Shown in pieces: positions 8,201-16,013 of a stretch of DNA of 39,907 bases. The first letter of the stretch is position 1. Every line of letters begins with the position of its first letter. The position numbers were made by a program, and so were the translations under genes. The notes under the pieces are model-generated. The model was not told the DNA's origin and searched no databases. It saw only the letters and a list, made by a program, of their open reading frames with translations. Source of the DNA: Candidatus Melainabacteria bacterium (GTDB lineage: Bacteria; Cyanobacteriota; Vampirovibrionia; Obscuribacterales; Obscuribacteraceae); the NCBI GenBank assembly GCA_003151275.1, contig PLXC01000051.1:1-39907 (forward strand), given 5' to 3'.

Positions 8201-10904
8201 CATTCGCGAAATCAATGCCCTCAGTTTTGAGACCGATACGATGTACGACGGGCGCAATAGAGTTACTCAGATCACTCTGCCTGAAGGCAACAAGAGCCAA
8301 CTTACTTATGACTTGAACAACAACGTTTTGACCGAGACCCAAATCGCCAAAGTTGGCTCAGGGCTCTCGAACATCGTTCAGACTTGGACCTATGATGCCA
8401 CTTACAACAAGAAGCATACTCTTGTTGATGGACGCGGAAAAATATGGACTTGGAACTATGATGCACCGACGGGGAATTTGTTATCGTTCGTGCAGCCGTT
8501 AATCGGTGGCGTTAACCCGACGCAAACTTTGACATACAATGCCCGTGGGCAGATTCTCACCGACACTGACCCGACTTCTGTTGTCACGAAATATACTTAT
8601 AGCCCAACCAATGAAACGCGTTTGACCCAAGTGCTAGATTTTGGAGTTAGCCCCCATCTTAATCTGAGCACCACATATGGTTACAACGCCTGGGGTGATG
8701 TTAACAGCGTCACGGACCCGAACACTGGTGTAACTCTTTACACATTCGACAACGAACGGCGTTTGACACAGAAAACGGATCCTGCTCCTTTCAGTTACCT
8801 GACAAAATTTGGATACGATCTGAACAACAACCAGACGTCAATTCAGCGCCAGCTGACTAGTACGCCCACTTTCGATACAACGTCGATCGTGTATTCCATC
8901 ACGGACCAAAAGCACACCCTTACTGATCAGATGACCTTTGTCTACACCTGGGATTATGATGGTAAGGATCGCCTGCAGAAATATACTGATGCTCAAAGCC
9001 GAGTCTGGCAGTACGCTTACGATGCGCTTGATCGGCTTTTCACTGTAACGGATCCCAGTACTGTGATCAGCGAAACACGGTTGTACTCAAATAACGGATT
9101 GTTGTCGTCGCTCAAAGATGCAAACAATCATACGACGCTCTACACACGAGACGGTTTTGATCGGCTGGACAAGACTACTTATGCTGACTCTTCTTTCGAG
9201 GAGAATCAAGCTTACGATGCGAACAACAACATTCTGACTTATCGAACACGCTCCGGAAATACAATAGTCAACACTTTCGACGAGCTGAACCGTTTGAGCA
9301 CAAAGACTCCCACGGGGCAGGCGGTTGTTACGTTTGGCTATGACCTGGCTGGACGCAAAACCAGTTCGAGCACTCCTGTTGTTGCAGGTAATCCTGCTAC
9401 GGGCAACTTCCAATACTTCTTCGATACCGCAGGTCGCTTCTTTAAAGAGATCACACCAGACAGCAAGAACATCACGCTCGTGCTGGATGGAAATGATAAC
9501 GTGACGAAAGTAACATATCCTGATTCGTACTTCGTAACTCGGGTGTTTGACAAACTAAATCGGTTGACCGACATCAAATTGAATGGTGCAGCCTCAGCCG
9601 CAGCGCATTTCGACTACGATCAGCTTTCGCGTCGAACCAAACTGACTTATGGCAATGGTGCTGTCGTGAACTACGGTTACCAGCCAAATGACGACATGAT
9701 CACTCTGGGCCAGGTGTTCAACGGCACTACATCCGTGACTTTTACCTATGGTTTTAACAACGCTCACCAGGAGAACAGTCGTGCTGTCACAGACGGCAGT
9801 TACCTCTGGCATCCAGCGGCTGCCGGAACCACCACGTATGGTACTGCTAATAGCGTCAATGAGTACCCTACGGTGGGCGGTGTAAGCTATTCGTACAATG
9901 GTAATGCCAACTTGTCTGGCGACGGAGTGTGGACGTTTGGCTACGACACTGAAAATCATTTGGTGACTGCTAGTAAGACGGGCACAAGCGCAAGCTATGT
10001 GTATGACGGCGACCATCGGCAGGTTCAGAAGACTGTCGGGTCTGTGAAAACCCGCTTCGTCTATAGTGGCTGGCAGCGCATCGCTGATTACGACGGTACT
10101 GCAAACACTTTGCAGAACCGCTATGTCTACGGTGTGAATTTGGATGAGCCGCTCATTCAAGTAAGCAGCGGTAGTATTCTCACCTACCTTCATGCCGACC
10201 GCCTCGGGTCCCTAATTGCAATTTCCAACTCAACCGGTACCGTGACTAGTAAGAGCACTTATTCAGCATACGGTGAGAACGCTCCGGTTGGCACCACATT
10301 TGGTTTCGCTGGTCAACGCTATGATGCCGAAACTGGACTGTACTATTACAAGTACCGCTACTACGCGCCAATTATTGGTCGTTTTTTGCAGCCTGACCCT
10401 ATCGGCTACCGCAGTAATTTGAACCTATACGGTTATGTGAAAAATGACCCGTTGAATAGTGGGGATCCTCTGGGACTCTACTTAACGCCTATAGTCACTC
10501 CTCCGCCTCTCAATAGCGGTCCGCCTTCTCCCGGTGATGCAACTAAGTTTTGGAACAACATAGATATTTTCGATCCGCTTAACAATCCTAAGATTCTACC
10601 GCCGGACTATGGACCTGTGCCGACACCTCCCTCGAAATACCTTAACGGAAAAGACCCTTTCGATCCAAACTATAACAACGGAGGTAATAACAACGGAGGT
10701 AATGGCAACGGGGGTAATGGCAACGGAGGTAATGGCAACGGGGGTAATGGCAACGGAGGTAATGGCAACGGAGGTAATGGCAACGGAGGTAATGGCACTG
10801 GAGGTAATGGAGTTTCTCCCAACAACCCAGGTAATGGAGTTTCTCCTACTAATCCTGGAAATGGAGTCTCCCCGACCAATCCGGGCAACGGGCCTAAGAA
10901 ATAG
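5247..10904 (+). CDS. Giant RHS/YD-repeat protein with transglutaminase-like N-terminus
   Basis: 1885 residues counted from the ATG at 5247 (AAGGA upstream; an ATG 51 bp earlier in frame is less likely). Residues about 60-205 form a transglutaminase-like core with a possible catalytic triad: C113 (DQCSLLAALLRQAGF), H180 (SHCWLKV) and D199 (VVMDPAYK). From about residue 690 on come RHS-type domains (DPIDLQTGDYIYRHDD, GLGWRHNW) and then dozens of YD repeats that should fold into a hollow beta shell. The core ends with the usual RHS signature (HADRLGS, GRFLQPDPIG, DPLGLY). In polymorphic toxins a toxin follows that point. Here there is only a Pro-rich stretch, then GGNGN repeats and GNGVSPTNP repeats. 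No Sec signal peptide is visible. Likely a surface, adhesion or delivery protein. Confidence 0.9.
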   Translation: MSTTAQATSPLNRATPPGYKRVKMKAVDPDTAKQIIEGRSLPKIWQPPVIMNLASSTVQGAPSIIEMARALKNDPQLIYEFVYNNIEHAVGMGVMKGALGTLLDGFGNSFDQCSLLAALLRQAGFTANYEVGQIQITLDQAAAWLGCDNAYFTASSILSDAGVPNSFVGPFPTSQLLLSHCWLKVNIGTVMTPNWVVMDPAYKTYTTKSSINLATATGYSAATFLTQARTGYTIDGSGNWVQNVNRANIRSQLSTLSMNLASWIKTNNPGAKLDDIIGGRQIVPVALPITFPSTLATQAPSTTPTEFTGDFSTAYKVTFRIQYTIGGIDVTLTSDQLSGHRLTFFFTNSGTNFVPVIALDGVTVATGTAQSANIVYSVTLTTTHNAYPTTGSDQSVAPFITGPNQGFVTGKDYYMIATSFGLSGKGSFDYHTAQQLQNEFNAGGASPTLVDEPALGERMAAQWANYLGQVTRVNDIIGQMTKTTFFNHHTVGLVGYGVYGTPTFTSFNIAGTMGGGALLDSTITNFPAAAINTAMHGYALEMLAIQQLTGQNAISTTRDLDLANTAGTKIWKGTPANWTSTVRPVVTGYSSNDLSNIDFFTGFGWDVLLPQSAGQTFAGHWTITGYALFDPNGAAIGVIEDSYAGGNGTGSGPGAQPPTKGNGQQTPDPIDLQTGDYIYRHDDMIVGSGENPYSLKFATSYDSRIRLMNGPLGLGWRHNWSTTATLGSNGFLGLGSQSPSNAVAAITEIYVALDLLSDTALPVDKLVMASICNQWWVDQLTGNIVTVSVPDTRDFEYVLLPDGTYNAPYSDASTLTLVSGAYKLTTPQKVVYSFNASGQLASIVYPNGVTITLTYVSGKLSTISNGMGRQLSLTYTGNFITSVSDGNGRSVSYTITSNQLTKFTDTLTHARTFAYDTPGRMTQYFKPQNPTTAFMTNVYDSLNRVKTQANARAQVWTYYFAGSRSEEVDSVSSSRILYFNYFGHPIREINALSFETDTMYDGRNRVTQITLPEGNKSQLTYDLNNNVLTETQIAKVGSGLSNIVQTWTYDATYNKKHTLVDGRGKIWTWNYDAPTGNLLSFVQPLIGGVNPTQTLTYNARGQILTDTDPTSVVTKYTYSPTNETRLTQVLDFGVSPHLNLSTTYGYNAWGDVNSVTDPNTGVTLYTFDNERRLTQKTDPAPFSYLTKFGYDLNNNQTSIQRQLTSTPTFDTTSIVYSITDQKHTLTDQMTFVYTWDYDGKDRLQKYTDAQSRVWQYAYDALDRLFTVTDPSTVISETRLYSNNGLLSSLKDANNHTTLYTRDGFDRLDKTTYADSSFEENQAYDANNNILTYRTRSGNTIVNTFDELNRLSTKTPTGQAVVTFGYDLAGRKTSSSTPVVAGNPATGNFQYFFDTAGRFFKEITPDSKNITLVLDGNDNVTKVTYPDSYFVTRVFDKLNRLTDIKLNGAASAAAHFDYDQLSRRTKLTYGNGAVVNYGYQPNDDMITLGQVFNGTTSVTFTYGFNNAHQENSRAVTDGSYLWHPAAAGTTTYGTANSVNEYPTVGGVSYSYNGNANLSGDGVWTFGYDTENHLVTASKTGTSASYVYDGDHRQVQKTVGSVKTRFVYSGWQRIADYDGTANTLQNRYVYGVNLDEPLIQVSSGSILTYLHADRLGSLIAISNSTGTVTSKSTYSAYGENAPVGTTFGFAGQRYDAETGLYYYKYRYYAPIIGRFLQPDPIGYRSNLNLYGYVKNDPLNSGDPLGLYLTPIVTPPPLNSGPPSPGDATKFWNNIDIFDPLNNPKILPPDYGPVPTPPSKYLNGKDPFDPNYNNGGNNNGGNGNGGNGNGGNGNGGNGNGGNGNGGNGNGGNGTGGNGVSPNNPGNGVSPTNPGNGVSPTNPGNGPKK
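10680..10893 (+). repeat. In-gene tandem repeats coding GGNGN and GNGVSP(N/T)NP
   Basis: At 10680-10811 a 15-bp unit (GGAGGTAATGGCAAC with few changes) occurs about eight times and codes GGNGN. It passes into three 27-bp units coding GNGVSPNNP or GNGVSPTNP. The units are nearly identical in DNA, which points to recent slippage expansion. They form the flexible C-terminal tail of the YD-repeat protein. Confidence 0.9.
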
Positions 10905-11021
10905 AAATTACGCTAATAGCTAGACAATAAGGAGAAAGACACGTTAACCTGAGTCTCTCTCTAGTTTTTGCTAAATGACGGCAGTAAATAATCAGCAACG
11001 CTGCTTTAAGTTCAGAAACTT

Positions 11022-11053
11022 GGTGGTGCCTTGATCAATGTCGAGGCACCACC
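11022..11053 (+). terminator. Strong hairpin after the YD-repeat gene
   Basis: Perfect 10-bp arms GGTGGTGCCT and AGGCACCACC around a 12-nt loop. No T-run follows, so it is either a weak terminator or an mRNA-stabilising stem before the next gene, which starts at 11093. Confidence 0.5.
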
Positions 11054-11092
11054 CTCTAATATGAGGTGCTGCATACTATATAATTGAAGCAA

Positions 11093-12808
11093 ATGAAGAC
11101 TGCTTTCAAATTTGAACTTTGTTGTTTTTTCACGTTTATAACTTTGGCTTATTCGACTCTCAGTACATTTGCTGATGAATCAGCCCCATTGCTCGAAGGA
11201 CAAGTTGATCAGTATATCTACTTTGCAGAACAGTGTGACTCGGAAAAACCAGAAATCATCTCCGCCGAAGAGCAAATTACTAATTGGACCGAGACTGAGA
11301 AACGGGTTGTTGTCGAGGCATTGCTCTGCACGTACCAAGAAAATCCTCGCCTCATTCTCAACGTTGTGAATGCCCGGAAGCTTACTTTCGCCAGAGTGAA
11401 GTCTTCACCGAACACTTTCACTAAGTTTGCTTCTTCGGCCCCTGGCGTAATCTTGGTCAATGATGGTTTTTTTGCATCTCCTCTTCGCCATCATGCCATA
11501 GTGCACGAACTTGTTCACCTAAATGATGTTGGAAATGAAGTTGCCTACTCAAATTTGTGGAATTCATCTGTATCCAAACTAATCGCTCAGTTGCGTCTCC
11601 GTGCGCAGTTTCTAACACCCGACGGGAGTCGATGGTACGACTCATTTGTAATGCGCAACAAGATTTGGACAGGGCTATATGGTGCTATGAATCTTAAGGA
11701 AGCTTTGGCTGAATTTATTTGCTTTTCGATAGAACATCCAAACAATATTCTCCTCGACGGAGGCATTAAACATGCAATTCTGAACGCTACGCTTAATCCT
11801 TCAAAAAGCGAGCTTCGGCTAAGAGACTTGATTACCAAGGGGCTTATACAGTCCAGGTGCAAGGCTTATCCGCAAGCTTTGCAGACATTTCAATCCGCTT
11901 ATGCATGCGATTCTAGATCGCCTCTTCTGCAATTTCATCTCGCTTATTGTTTTGAAGAACTTGGAAATGTGCAGAACGCCCTTCAATTCGGGAACTTAGC
12001 TGAGAAAACCGTGCGAGAGTGTGACTTACCGTTGCAAGAACCTTTAGTTCAAGACGTGATGCTATTGCAAGCTCGGCTTCTTTTTAAGAACCATCGGGAG
12101 GCTGAAGCCAAATCAATTCTTGACACAGTGGTCCGAAGTAATCCTTATAATACTGAGGCGTTGTATTGGCGTTCACGATGCGAATTCAAAATGACCCAAT
12201 GGGGGAATTATCTTAATGACTTTTATCAATCCCGAGACTACTTTTTTTCATCTCACAAACCTATAATTGAGTGGAACAGCGATAGGACAGCTGCACAAAT
12301 ACTAATTCATGAGTTCATAACTTCTGATGAAATTACTTCGATCAAAAAAGCCTATTTCTTCCTAGAAGTTGCAGATAATATTGTCAACGATGATGAGCGT
12401 AAAAAGTTTCTCCATCTTTCTTTAGATGCACTAAGCAGAATAAGAGAAGGTGAAAACAAACTTGAGGCGCTATACATGTCCTTCGAGATAAGTCTCAGAT
12501 TGAACGCAATCAGCGAAGCAGATTCATTCTTAAATCAGATAATTAAGCTTGATAGTGAACAAGTTCGAATAGAAATCGCTAAATTTCGGCTTAAGGAGAG
12601 TAGAAATGAAAATCTAACGAATGGATCCCAGCTGATATCAATCCCCCAATTGGCTCAAAGAATCGGTAAGTTGACTCGCACACAACCAACAATCGACAGC
12701 CAGTTTTTTAGATTTATAGATTCCAAATCTAAACTTATAGAAAATCAAAAATTTTTGGTTCCGCAATCCAGCAATCCGATAGAAAAATATTGTGGCAGCT
12801 CCAAGTGA
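11093..12808 (+). CDS. Secreted HExxH metallopeptidase-like protein with TPR repeats
   Basis: 571 residues from the ATG at 11093 (a TTG at 11084 is in frame; the ATG gives a cleaner signal peptide). Residues 1-27 are a Sec-type signal with a hydrophobic core that ends near TFADES. A zincin motif H138-E-L-V-H142 sits in HAIVHELVHLND, and a plausible third ligand is E207 in KEALAEF. From about residue 240 the chain is helical with TPR-like pairs (CKAYPQALQTFQSAY, LQFHLAYCFEELGNVQNALQF, ARLLFKNHREAEAKSIL). It should be exported. The substrate is not known. Codon use is more A/T-rich than in the preceding gene. Confidence 0.75.
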   Translation: MKTAFKFELCCFFTFITLAYSTLSTFADESAPLLEGQVDQYIYFAEQCDSEKPEIISAEEQITNWTETEKRVVVEALLCTYQENPRLILNVVNARKLTFARVKSSPNTFTKFASSAPGVILVNDGFFASPLRHHAIVHELVHLNDVGNEVAYSNLWNSSVSKLIAQLRLRAQFLTPDGSRWYDSFVMRNKIWTGLYGAMNLKEALAEFICFSIEHPNNILLDGGIKHAILNATLNPSKSELRLRDLITKGLIQSRCKAYPQALQTFQSAYACDSRSPLLQFHLAYCFEELGNVQNALQFGNLAEKTVRECDLPLQEPLVQDVMLLQARLLFKNHREAEAKSILDTVVRSNPYNTEALYWRSRCEFKMTQWGNYLNDFYQSRDYFFSSHKPIIEWNSDRTAAQILIHEFITSDEITSIKKAYFFLEVADNIVNDDERKKFLHLSLDALSRIREGENKLEALYMSFEISLRLNAISEADSFLNQIIKLDSEQVRIEIAKFRLKESRNENLTNGSQLISIPQLAQRIGKLTRTQPTIDSQFFRFIDSKSKLIENQKFLVPQSSNPIEKYCGSSK

Positions 12809-12894
12809 TAAATATCATATCGTGTCGCATATTCAGTGAATATCCGGCAGGGTCTTCTGTCGTTCAACAGAAAAGAGCATTTTTTCGCGTAAGC

Positions 12895-12932
12895 AGATAG
12901 CCGAAAACATACCTTTTCGGCTATCTTTTTTG
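12895..12932 (+). terminator. Intrinsic terminator; left copy of a 32-bp palindromic repeat
   Basis: Arms GATAGCCGAAAA (12896-12907) and TTTTCGGCTATC (12914-12925) pair perfectly over 12 bp around a 6-nt loop, followed by TTTTTTG. It ends transcription of the metallopeptidase gene. It also contains the stop codon of the convergent DUF6527 gene. A near-identical palindrome lies at 16512-16543 (see findings). Confidence 0.85.
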
Positions 12933-13337
12933 TATTTCGCCTTGATCATAATATGTTGGGTGATACCAGACAATTTGACTATGTCGAATGAAAAAATGAC
13001 TGCCACAGCCTTTTTGTCTCCAGACGGAAGGTCTCACGCTGATGGTTTCGTCGGAATGCTTCACGATTGTCCAACACGGACTTGCCTCTTTAATTAAGTT
13101 CAGCTGAATTGTGTCTCCGCAAGCGCATGGACATGTTAGTGCAGCTCCCCACTCATGCGGTGCATCGCCGGCTATGTAAATCATGAAAGGTTCAAAATGC
13201 TCAGGAAAATCCTCAACGGATTGACCTCGATAGAGAATCTTAGATGCAGCATCTTTTGACCGTTTGAATACCCACAAATAGACTTCGGTAATAATACGCG
13301 CGCATTTTTGCAGAAATTGGTGTATCGCCCGATTCAT
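12921..13337 (-). CDS. DUF6527 protein of the ubiquitin-like operon (predicted deconjugating peptidase)
   Basis: 138 residues with the DUF6527 hallmarks: WGAALTCPCACGDTIQLNL (C69, C71, C73), then RPSVWRQKGCGSHFFIRHSQIVW (C111, H114). The family is typically linked to bacterial ubiquitin-like operons, where, as I recall, it acts as peptidase on the ubiquitin-like protein. The clustered Cys and His suggest a metal site. The first 50 residues (an aromatic, basic helix) are less typical. The start overlaps the stop of the JAB-E1 gene in ATGA, so it is translationally coupled as the last gene of the operon. Confidence 0.85.
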   Translation of the reverse strand: MNRAIHQFLQKCARIITEVYLWVFKRSKDAASKILYRGQSVEDFPEHFEPFMIYIAGDAPHEWGAALTCPCACGDTIQLNLIKEASPCWTIVKHSDETISVRPSVWRQKGCGSHFFIRHSQIVWYHPTYYDQGEIQKR

Positions 13338-14719
13338 TTAGAAAGTATGGGCATGTCGAGCAATGGTATACAGTCCCCGCGTCCGACTTTTTTCGAGAAT
13401 ATACTACTACCGGCTGGCTCGGCTTCGCGATAAGTTTCATTTTGTATAAAACTCACGCGTACTATAGCGGACTCGCTGTTGTTGTCGTAGCGGTAGGGAT
13501 GCAAGCGTGACAAGAGCTCATTTACTGCGATCGTGGCCATGTGCATGTTTATGCTTATAACCGCCGGACGGTTTTCAATAACTCCATGGATGTAACCTGC
13601 TTTCACTTGATCTCGATATGCCTTGGGATCGGTTCGTTTGAGCCCTTCTGCGGTCACTTGTTCCATCGTATAAACTTTGCGCTCAAGCAAAGTTGAGGAA
13701 TCAGGGCGTATGTAGTGAACAGCCCCACAAGCTTCATTAATGCCGCCAAGTCCGTCACTTTCCAACCTGACACCTATATCAAAATAGGGAATTAAGTAAA
13801 ATGCCGCTAGCCGATTTAAAATGTGTCGCCCCTCTGTTCCGTCCATGCAGCCGAAAACGACATCGCAAGACGCAACCGCTTCCACGGATGTAGGCGTACT
13901 AAGATTTTCACAAATCACCTGCAGTTCAGTGTCCAGTCCCATACGAGCAATCGCCTTAGCTAGAACCTCGACTTTAGGAGTTTTCAAATAGGCATCTTGT
14001 CTGCCAGCATTTAGGATTCTGTTAAGGTTCTTTTCTTCCACATAGTCAGGATCGATTAGAACTAGCCTCCCCACACCAAGGCGTGCGAGCTGTTCAACCA
14101 CTGGACTTCCTGTGCCCGAACAGCCAACAACAGCAATTGAAAGTTGTCTCAGTTTTTGAATGGTCGCCGTGCCAAACATTTGTGCGTGGCGCTTTAAACC
14201 AGCAGAAACTTGTTTTTCGGCGACTCCTGACCACATGTGAATATCGTCCCCGACTACTTGTATCGAGTGCAAATCCTGAAAGTTTCCGGTCGACAAAATG
14301 GCACGGCCAAACATTTGGCCATCTGGCAACATCACAGCGCTGCAGTGTGGATACGAGCTGTCCGTCCATCCAAAAACTGATGCAAAAAAATCAGTGTCCG
14401 ACGCATCATCAATACTTGAAAAATTCTTGAATTGACCGCGGTGACTGTGTATTTTGCAAATAGCTAAGTCTTTGTTGCTGGCTTCTTCCAAAAGTAATGT
14501 GATATTTCTCGTGGACCAAGTGATACCGGTTGTGGTGCGAATACTGCATTCACTGTAAGGAATCATAAGCATTTTGTATATTGATAGGTTGTGCTCCTCC
14601 TCGGTGGGTCGCCTGCCACACAATGCAATTGCTACCGCCTCGAAACCATCAGGTGGTAATAAGTGTTCAATTAAGTCATTGTGCTGTGGTTGCGTCAGTT
14701 TAAGTCTTATTCTACTCAT
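13334..14719 (-). CDS. JAB peptidase - ThiF/E1 fusion of a bacterial ubiquitin-like pathway
   Basis: 461 residues. The start at 14719 (MSRIRLKL) is chosen over the ATG 33 bp upstream because it overlaps the E2 stop as ATGA and follows GGAAAGGAAGAG. Residues 1-165 are a JAB/MPN domain with an intact JAMM motif (E27, H91-S-H93, S101, D104) that should cleave after the ubiquitin-like C-terminus. Residues 170-400 are an E1/ThiF adenylation domain (VVGCSGTGSPV at 198-208, LIDPD 221-225, NLNR 231-234, LKTPKVE 245-251) that would adenylate the C-terminal Gly of the ubiquitin-like protein. Where canonical E1 relatives have the transfer Cys after RPG, this protein has R338-P-D-S-S-T, so the acceptor may be Ser or Thr. 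Confidence 0.9.
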   Translation of the reverse strand: MSRIRLKLTQPQHNDLIEHLLPPDGFEAVAIALCGRRPTEEEHNLSIYKMLMIPYSECSIRTTTGITWSTRNITLLLEEASNKDLAICKIHSHRGQFKNFSSIDDASDTDFFASVFGWTDSSYPHCSAVMLPDGQMFGRAILSTGNFQDLHSIQVVGDDIHMWSGVAEKQVSAGLKRHAQMFGTATIQKLRQLSIAVVGCSGTGSPVVEQLARLGVGRLVLIDPDYVEEKNLNRILNAGRQDAYLKTPKVEVLAKAIARMGLDTELQVICENLSTPTSVEAVASCDVVFGCMDGTEGRHILNRLAAFYLIPYFDIGVRLESDGLGGINEACGAVHYIRPDSSTLLERKVYTMEQVTAEGLKRTDPKAYRDQVKAGYIHGVIENRPAVISINMHMATIAVNELLSRLHPYRYDNNSESAIVRVSFIQNETYREAEPAGSSIFSKKVGRGDCIPLLDMPILSK

Positions 14720-15126
14720 GCGCTCTTCCTTTCCAGTTCGCGAGTGAGCCATGAATTCACCTGAAGCAAATGGGTGCCGACACTATCAATGCCTGGTCGC
14801 CATGGATTGACTGTAGTTCTGTGCCTGGACCATTGTTGATAGGCTTTACTTTCTATAGTGAGAGTTGAAAGATTGGGGATGGGTCGTTTATCGATCAACT
14901 GAAGAGGAGGGTGGAAGTAAACCATGTCGATCTGTTCGTCTGGATAGGACGGCGGAATACGAAGTGCTAAATCGACCACCGCCACGTTGTATCCATCAAC
15001 CACTGGATGTTGCCGTACTATTAGCCAGTTGACTCCTGCTTCAACAATGCACTCCCAGTTAAGAGAGCCAGAACTCAGGAGTGTCCGTTCTTCTTCCGGT
15101 AGCTGAAAATCACTGCGTGGCTCCAT
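14716..15126 (-). CDS. Prokaryotic E2-like conjugating enzyme
   Basis: 136 residues matching the compact prokaryotic E2 (family E) pattern: N-terminal beta strands (NWLIVRQHPVV, NVAVVDLALRIPPSYP), then IDMVYFHPPL and the late motif AYQQWSRHRTTVNPWRPGIDS followed by THLLQVNSWL. It should take the activated ubiquitin-like protein from the E1 and pass it to a target. The only cysteine is C26, in a beta strand and far from the expected active-site region near 90-112, so a Ser/Thr (or another residue) may carry the intermediate. It begins 3 bp after the ubiquitin-like gene, whose last codons (GAGGGATGA) supply the ribosome binding site, and overlaps the next gene by 4 bp. Confidence 0.85.
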   Translation of the reverse strand: MEPRSDFQLPEEERTLLSSGSLNWECIVEAGVNWLIVRQHPVVDGYNVAVVDLALRIPPSYPDEQIDMVYFHPPLQLIDKRPIPNLSTLTIESKAYQQWSRHRTTVNPWRPGIDSVGTHLLQVNSWLTRELERKSA

Positions 15127-15129
15127 TTT

Positions 15130-15486
15130 TCATCCCTCGCTCGGATCTAAGGCGAGTGTTTGGAATCTTTCTATTCCGGGATGTCGAAAGTCAACTTTCT
15201 GATCCGGTTGGATTTTTTCTACTGGACCATGATGAAATTTTTGCGAAAGCATATATTTGTCTGGGGTTTTGTCCACCAAAGCAAGTATTTCCTTCCCCGT
15301 CATTTCAGTGACTGCAACTTCAAAATAGGCTCGATCAATTCGGATGCGATAACGACGAGCATGCGGAGGCTTTTTGCCATTTTTTGCATGCTCCTCAAGA
15401 TCAATAAGTTCTTCAACGATCTCCCCAAGCACCTCTACTTCGCGCTTTAGCAGATCAATCTCTTGTTCTTCATTACTTTGGGTCAT
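15130..15486 (-). CDS. Ubiquitin-like modifier (Multi_ubiq-type, single domain)
   Basis: 118 residues. Residues 5-37 form an acidic helix (possible coiled coil). Residues 44-112 match the multi-ubiquitin fold: RYRIRIDRAYFEV, MTGKEILALV, YMLSQKF, KVDFRHPGIERFQTL. The family often has two or three domains in tandem; here there is one. The chain ends SEG, so a free C-terminal glycine is encoded directly and no pre-processing is needed before activation. GGTCGGAG lies before the ATG. It is first in a four-gene operon with E2, JAB-E1 and DUF6527; the gene content matches the 'Bub'-type bacterial ubiquitination-like operons. Confidence 0.88.
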   Translation of the reverse strand: MTQSNEEQEIDLLKREVEVLGEIVEELIDLEEHAKNGKKPPHARRYRIRIDRAYFEVAVTEMTGKEILALVDKTPDKYMLSQKFHHGPVEKIQPDQKVDFRHPGIERFQTLALDPSEG

Positions 15487-15508
15487 AAACTCCGACCTTT
15501 TTGAACAG

Positions 15509-15522
15509 GGAACACTTGTTCG
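15509..15522 (-). promoter_or_regulatory. Predicted LexA (SOS) operator of the ubiquitin-like operon
   Basis: On the minus strand the sequence is CGAACAAGTGTTCC, which fits the Bacillus-type LexA consensus CGAACRNRYGTTYC at every position. It lies 11 bp downstream of a TATAAT element and 22 bp before the first start codon, so a bound repressor would block initiation. Whether the host's LexA uses this consensus is not known. Confidence 0.65.
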
Positions 15523-15533
15523 CCTCTATTTGA

Positions 15534-15539
15534 ATTATA
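15534..15539 (-). promoter_or_regulatory. -10 element of the ubiquitin-like operon
   Basis: A perfect TATAAT on the minus strand, 47 bp upstream of the first start codon. No good -35 hexamer is found at 16-19 bp spacing, so the promoter may need an activator or be weak. Confidence 0.55.
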
Positions 15540-15714
15540 GTCGCAACAATTAGCATTTTCTGTCGTAAAAATACGATTTAATGTCCTTTAGTTGGGATTT
15601 AATGTTATCTCTTGACAATAAGCTGTACTCAAATCTGTTTTTGAGGAACAATATATTAGTAATGTTAGTCGCAAATATTGTTAGAATGAGTTCGCCATTT
15701 TATGGACGCAACTC

Positions 15715-15978
15715 ATGCAGACCCTTCGATCCTTCGTAATAGTTATTGCCACTTACGGCGCCTGGATTGAGAGACTCGATTCAGGAAACTATTATCTGAT
15801 TGATCGGGATGGCTCTGTACTCGAGTCGTTTTGTGTCACTAGTGATTGCCTTGAGGATGAACTTGCCGCTACATTGTTAGACTTCCAGGCATCAGCACTG
15901 CTTGAAAAGTTGAAAATCTATCGGCTCACTCGCTCGGTTGCGCAACAAATGGAGCATGACGAATCTTATTTGTCATAG
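15715..15978 (+). CDS. Hypothetical protein, 87 aa, divergent from the ubiquitin-like operon
   Basis: Reads away from the ubiquitin-like operon across a 228-bp A/T-rich spacer. The N-terminus (VIVIATYGAWIERLDSGNYYLIDRDG) looks like a small beta sheet; the C-terminus is helical. I recognise no family. It lies 35 bp before the HicB-like gene, so the two could form a pair, but it does not look like the toxin HicA. The ribosome binding site (GGACG) is weak. Confidence 0.5.
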   Translation: MQTLRSFVIVIATYGAWIERLDSGNYYLIDRDGSVLESFCVTSDCLEDELAATLLDFQASALLEKLKIYRLTRSVAQQMEHDESYLS

Positions 15979-16013
15979 GCGACGTCGACCATTACTCAAG
16001 CTGGGAGATATCT

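Noticed and set aside
9594..10193. 199-aa minus-strand ORF
   Set aside because: It lies wholly antisense to the YD-repeat region of the large gene; a long shadow from codon bias.
10680..10893. CRISPR-like repetition
   Set aside because: The units are contiguous without spacers and code in frame for GGNGN, so it is a protein repeat.
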